Positions 63,237 to 64,000 of a DNA stretch of 64,000 bases are shown here, in pieces; the first letter of the stretch is position 1; every line of letters starts with the position of its first letter. The position numbers were made by a program, and so were the translations under genes. The notes below the pieces were generated by a model, which saw nothing but the letters and a program-made list of their open reading frames with translations, had not been told where the DNA came from and searched no databases. Source of the DNA: Rhizobium mesosinicum (GTDB lineage: Bacteria > Pseudomonadota > Alphaproteobacteria > Rhizobiales > Rhizobiaceae); the NCBI RefSeq assembly GCF_019511345.1, contig NZ_JAEUAK010000002.1:558001-622000 (forward strand), given 5' to 3'.

Positions 63237-63290
63237 AGCCCCCTCATCCGCCCTTCGGGCACCTTCTCCCCCAGGGGAGAAGGGGGAACA
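63237..63290. repeat. RIME-like palindromic repeat, copy 2 (inverted)
   Basis: CCCCCTCATCCGCCCTTCGG then GCACCTTCTCCCC-CA-GGGGAGAAGGGGG: the same element in opposite orientation, about 95 bases from copy 1. Confidence 0.7.
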
Positions 63291-63320
63291 CGCGTCGCGG
63301 CACATCCCCCTGGCCAGCCG

Positions 63321-63566
63321 TCAAACAACGATCTCAGGCCCCCGATGGCGGCAGCTAAGAGCGTCGTCGACAAGCCGCCAGCCCGAAGCCTGGAGGTTCC
63401 GATTGACGAAATCCTGCAGATCCGCGGGGCGGAACAGCGTGCGGGAACCGAGTTTCACGAAGGGAAGCCGGCCGGCCTTCATCTGCCGGTAGATGCTGGC
63501 GCGGCTGATGCCGGTCGCCTCTGTGACTTGCCTGATGTTCAGCAGAATTTTCGGCGTGACTTCCAC
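63321..63566 (-). CDS. AlpA-type helix-turn-helix DNA-binding protein
   Basis: An 81-residue excisionase-like protein. The GTG at 63566 has TGGAGAG 5-6 bases upstream; longer frames would add arginine-rich non-family sequence. The HTH_17 motif is clear: ILLNIRQVTEATGISRASIY then RQMKAGRLPFVKLGSRTLFR and PADLQDFVNRNL. Such proteins serve as excisionases or regulators of prophage and satellite functions. It lies upstream of the CHC2 primase gene on the same strand, an association usual for integrative elements. Confidence 0.85.
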   Translation of the reverse strand: MEVTPKILLNIRQVTEATGISRASIYRQMKAGRLPFVKLGSRTLFRPADLQDFVNRNLQASGWRLVDDALSCRHRGPEIVV

Positions 63567-63860
63567 GGTTTCTCTCCAGGTCTCGTTATGTGCCTGTGCG
63601 TATCCGTAGAGGCGAACAGTTATCGGGACGAAGTCGCGCCGTGCCGCGGGCATCTCCTTTGGCTCAACGCAGATTTGCCGGCTCCCCGGCTGCCATTGTC
63701 CCGAAGACACCAAAAATGGATCGCGCCGGCGCGCCCGCGTCCCGCTCCCGGTAAGGTTTGGCAAAGCAAAATGCGGTTACGATCCGATGTGGCGCGATCG
63801 GGAGCGAGAGGGGCGGCAAGGGCTGCTGCCCGCCGGAACGCGGCCATCCGGGGACCTGAC
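63567..63860. other. Spacer without a clear gene
   Basis: About 290 bases between the HTH gene and the last partial gene. Only overlapping frames with poor start signals are seen. This may be the boundary of the accessory region. Confidence 0.4.
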
Positions 63861-64000
63861 ATGAAGACATTCATCATCGCCGCGGCTTTCGCGGCATTCC
63901 TGCCTGTGATTGCCCAGGCGGAAACGCTGGAATTTCCAAGCGACGATCCGGTCGCGACCGTCACCATTCCCGATAGCTGGGGGCCGAAGGAAACGGAGAC
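63861..64000 (+). CDS. Secreted protein, 5' part only
   Basis: The first 46 codons of a gene cut by the window end. A signal peptide (MKTFIIAAAFAAFLPVIAQA) is followed by ETLEFPSDDPVATVTIPDSW and GPKETET. The mature start resembles small periplasmic proteins, but the family cannot be called. Host-like codon use suggests core chromosome resumes here. Confidence 0.6.
   Translation, partial: MKTFIIAAAFAAFLPVIAQAETLEFPSDDPVATVTIPDSWGPKETE

Overview
The window is 64 kb of high-GC alphaproteobacterial chromosome. Gene content and style point to Rhizobiaceae, most likely Rhizobium or a close relative: a BA14K-type secreted protein, a Cpa/Tad pilus locus with tandem Flp pilins, a nucleoside-uptake cluster of the BMP/Nup type, and paired palindromic repeats resembling the RIME elements of rhizobia. 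The species cannot be named from this sequence. No rRNA genes, CRISPR array or intact insertion sequence was seen.

Layout. 1-3534: 3' end of lepA with its terminator, a secreted GH25 muramidase-like lipoprotein, a SelT/SelW-type redox protein, a BA14K protein, tRNA-Leu(CAG) and a tiny membrane ORF. 3857-11396: a tightly packed sugar cluster (rfbF, rfbG, C-methyltransferase, epimerase, GT2, DegT aminotransferase, CmcI-type methyltransferase, GNAT) that should make and decorate a CDP-linked deoxy sugar for a surface polysaccharide. 11410-16960: a polysaccharide assembly block (Wzz/GumC-like protein without kinase, secreted GH5 glycanase, Wzy-like membrane protein, acyltransferase 3). 17173-21098: purU and a 975-residue kinase/M23-like/class III aminotransferase fusion. 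21956-31650: peptide and amide metabolism (P1 peptidase, LysR regulator, dipeptide-type ABC transporter without ATPases, amidase, NlpC/P60 peptidase, MarR regulator, M17 aminopeptidase).

31790-44546: a complete Flp/Tad pilus system. tadD lies apart, then tadC, tadB, cpaF, cpaE, cpaD, cpaC, cpaB, cpaA and two Flp pilins run on the minus strand. A stand-alone secretin-N-domain protein and two TadE/G pseudopilins run on the plus strand. CtrA-like TTAA-N7-TTAA boxes lie in its spacers.

44657-56227: a nucleoside supercluster. deoB-add-upp on the plus strand converge on deoA-deoC-punA-cdd and a four-gene uptake system (two permeases, double ATPase, BMP-type binding protein) on the minus strand. 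Together they import nucleosides, deaminate and phosphorolyse them, and send the pentose phosphate to glycolysis. A perfect 12-bp stem with a U-rich tail between the binding-protein gene and the ATPase gene probably sets differential expression.

57088-about 63600: accessory DNA behind tRNA-Ser(GGA). Just after the tRNA lies a frameshifted remnant of an excisionase-like gene. Next come three unknown, partly AT-rich membrane-protein genes, another gene remnant and a small soluble ORF. Then comes an inverted pair of 9-bp iteron-like arrays, a CHC2/Toprim/helicase-like replication protein and an AlpA-type HTH protein. This looks like a decayed or mosaic P4-like integrative element; no integrase was seen. 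The window ends inside a secreted-protein gene.
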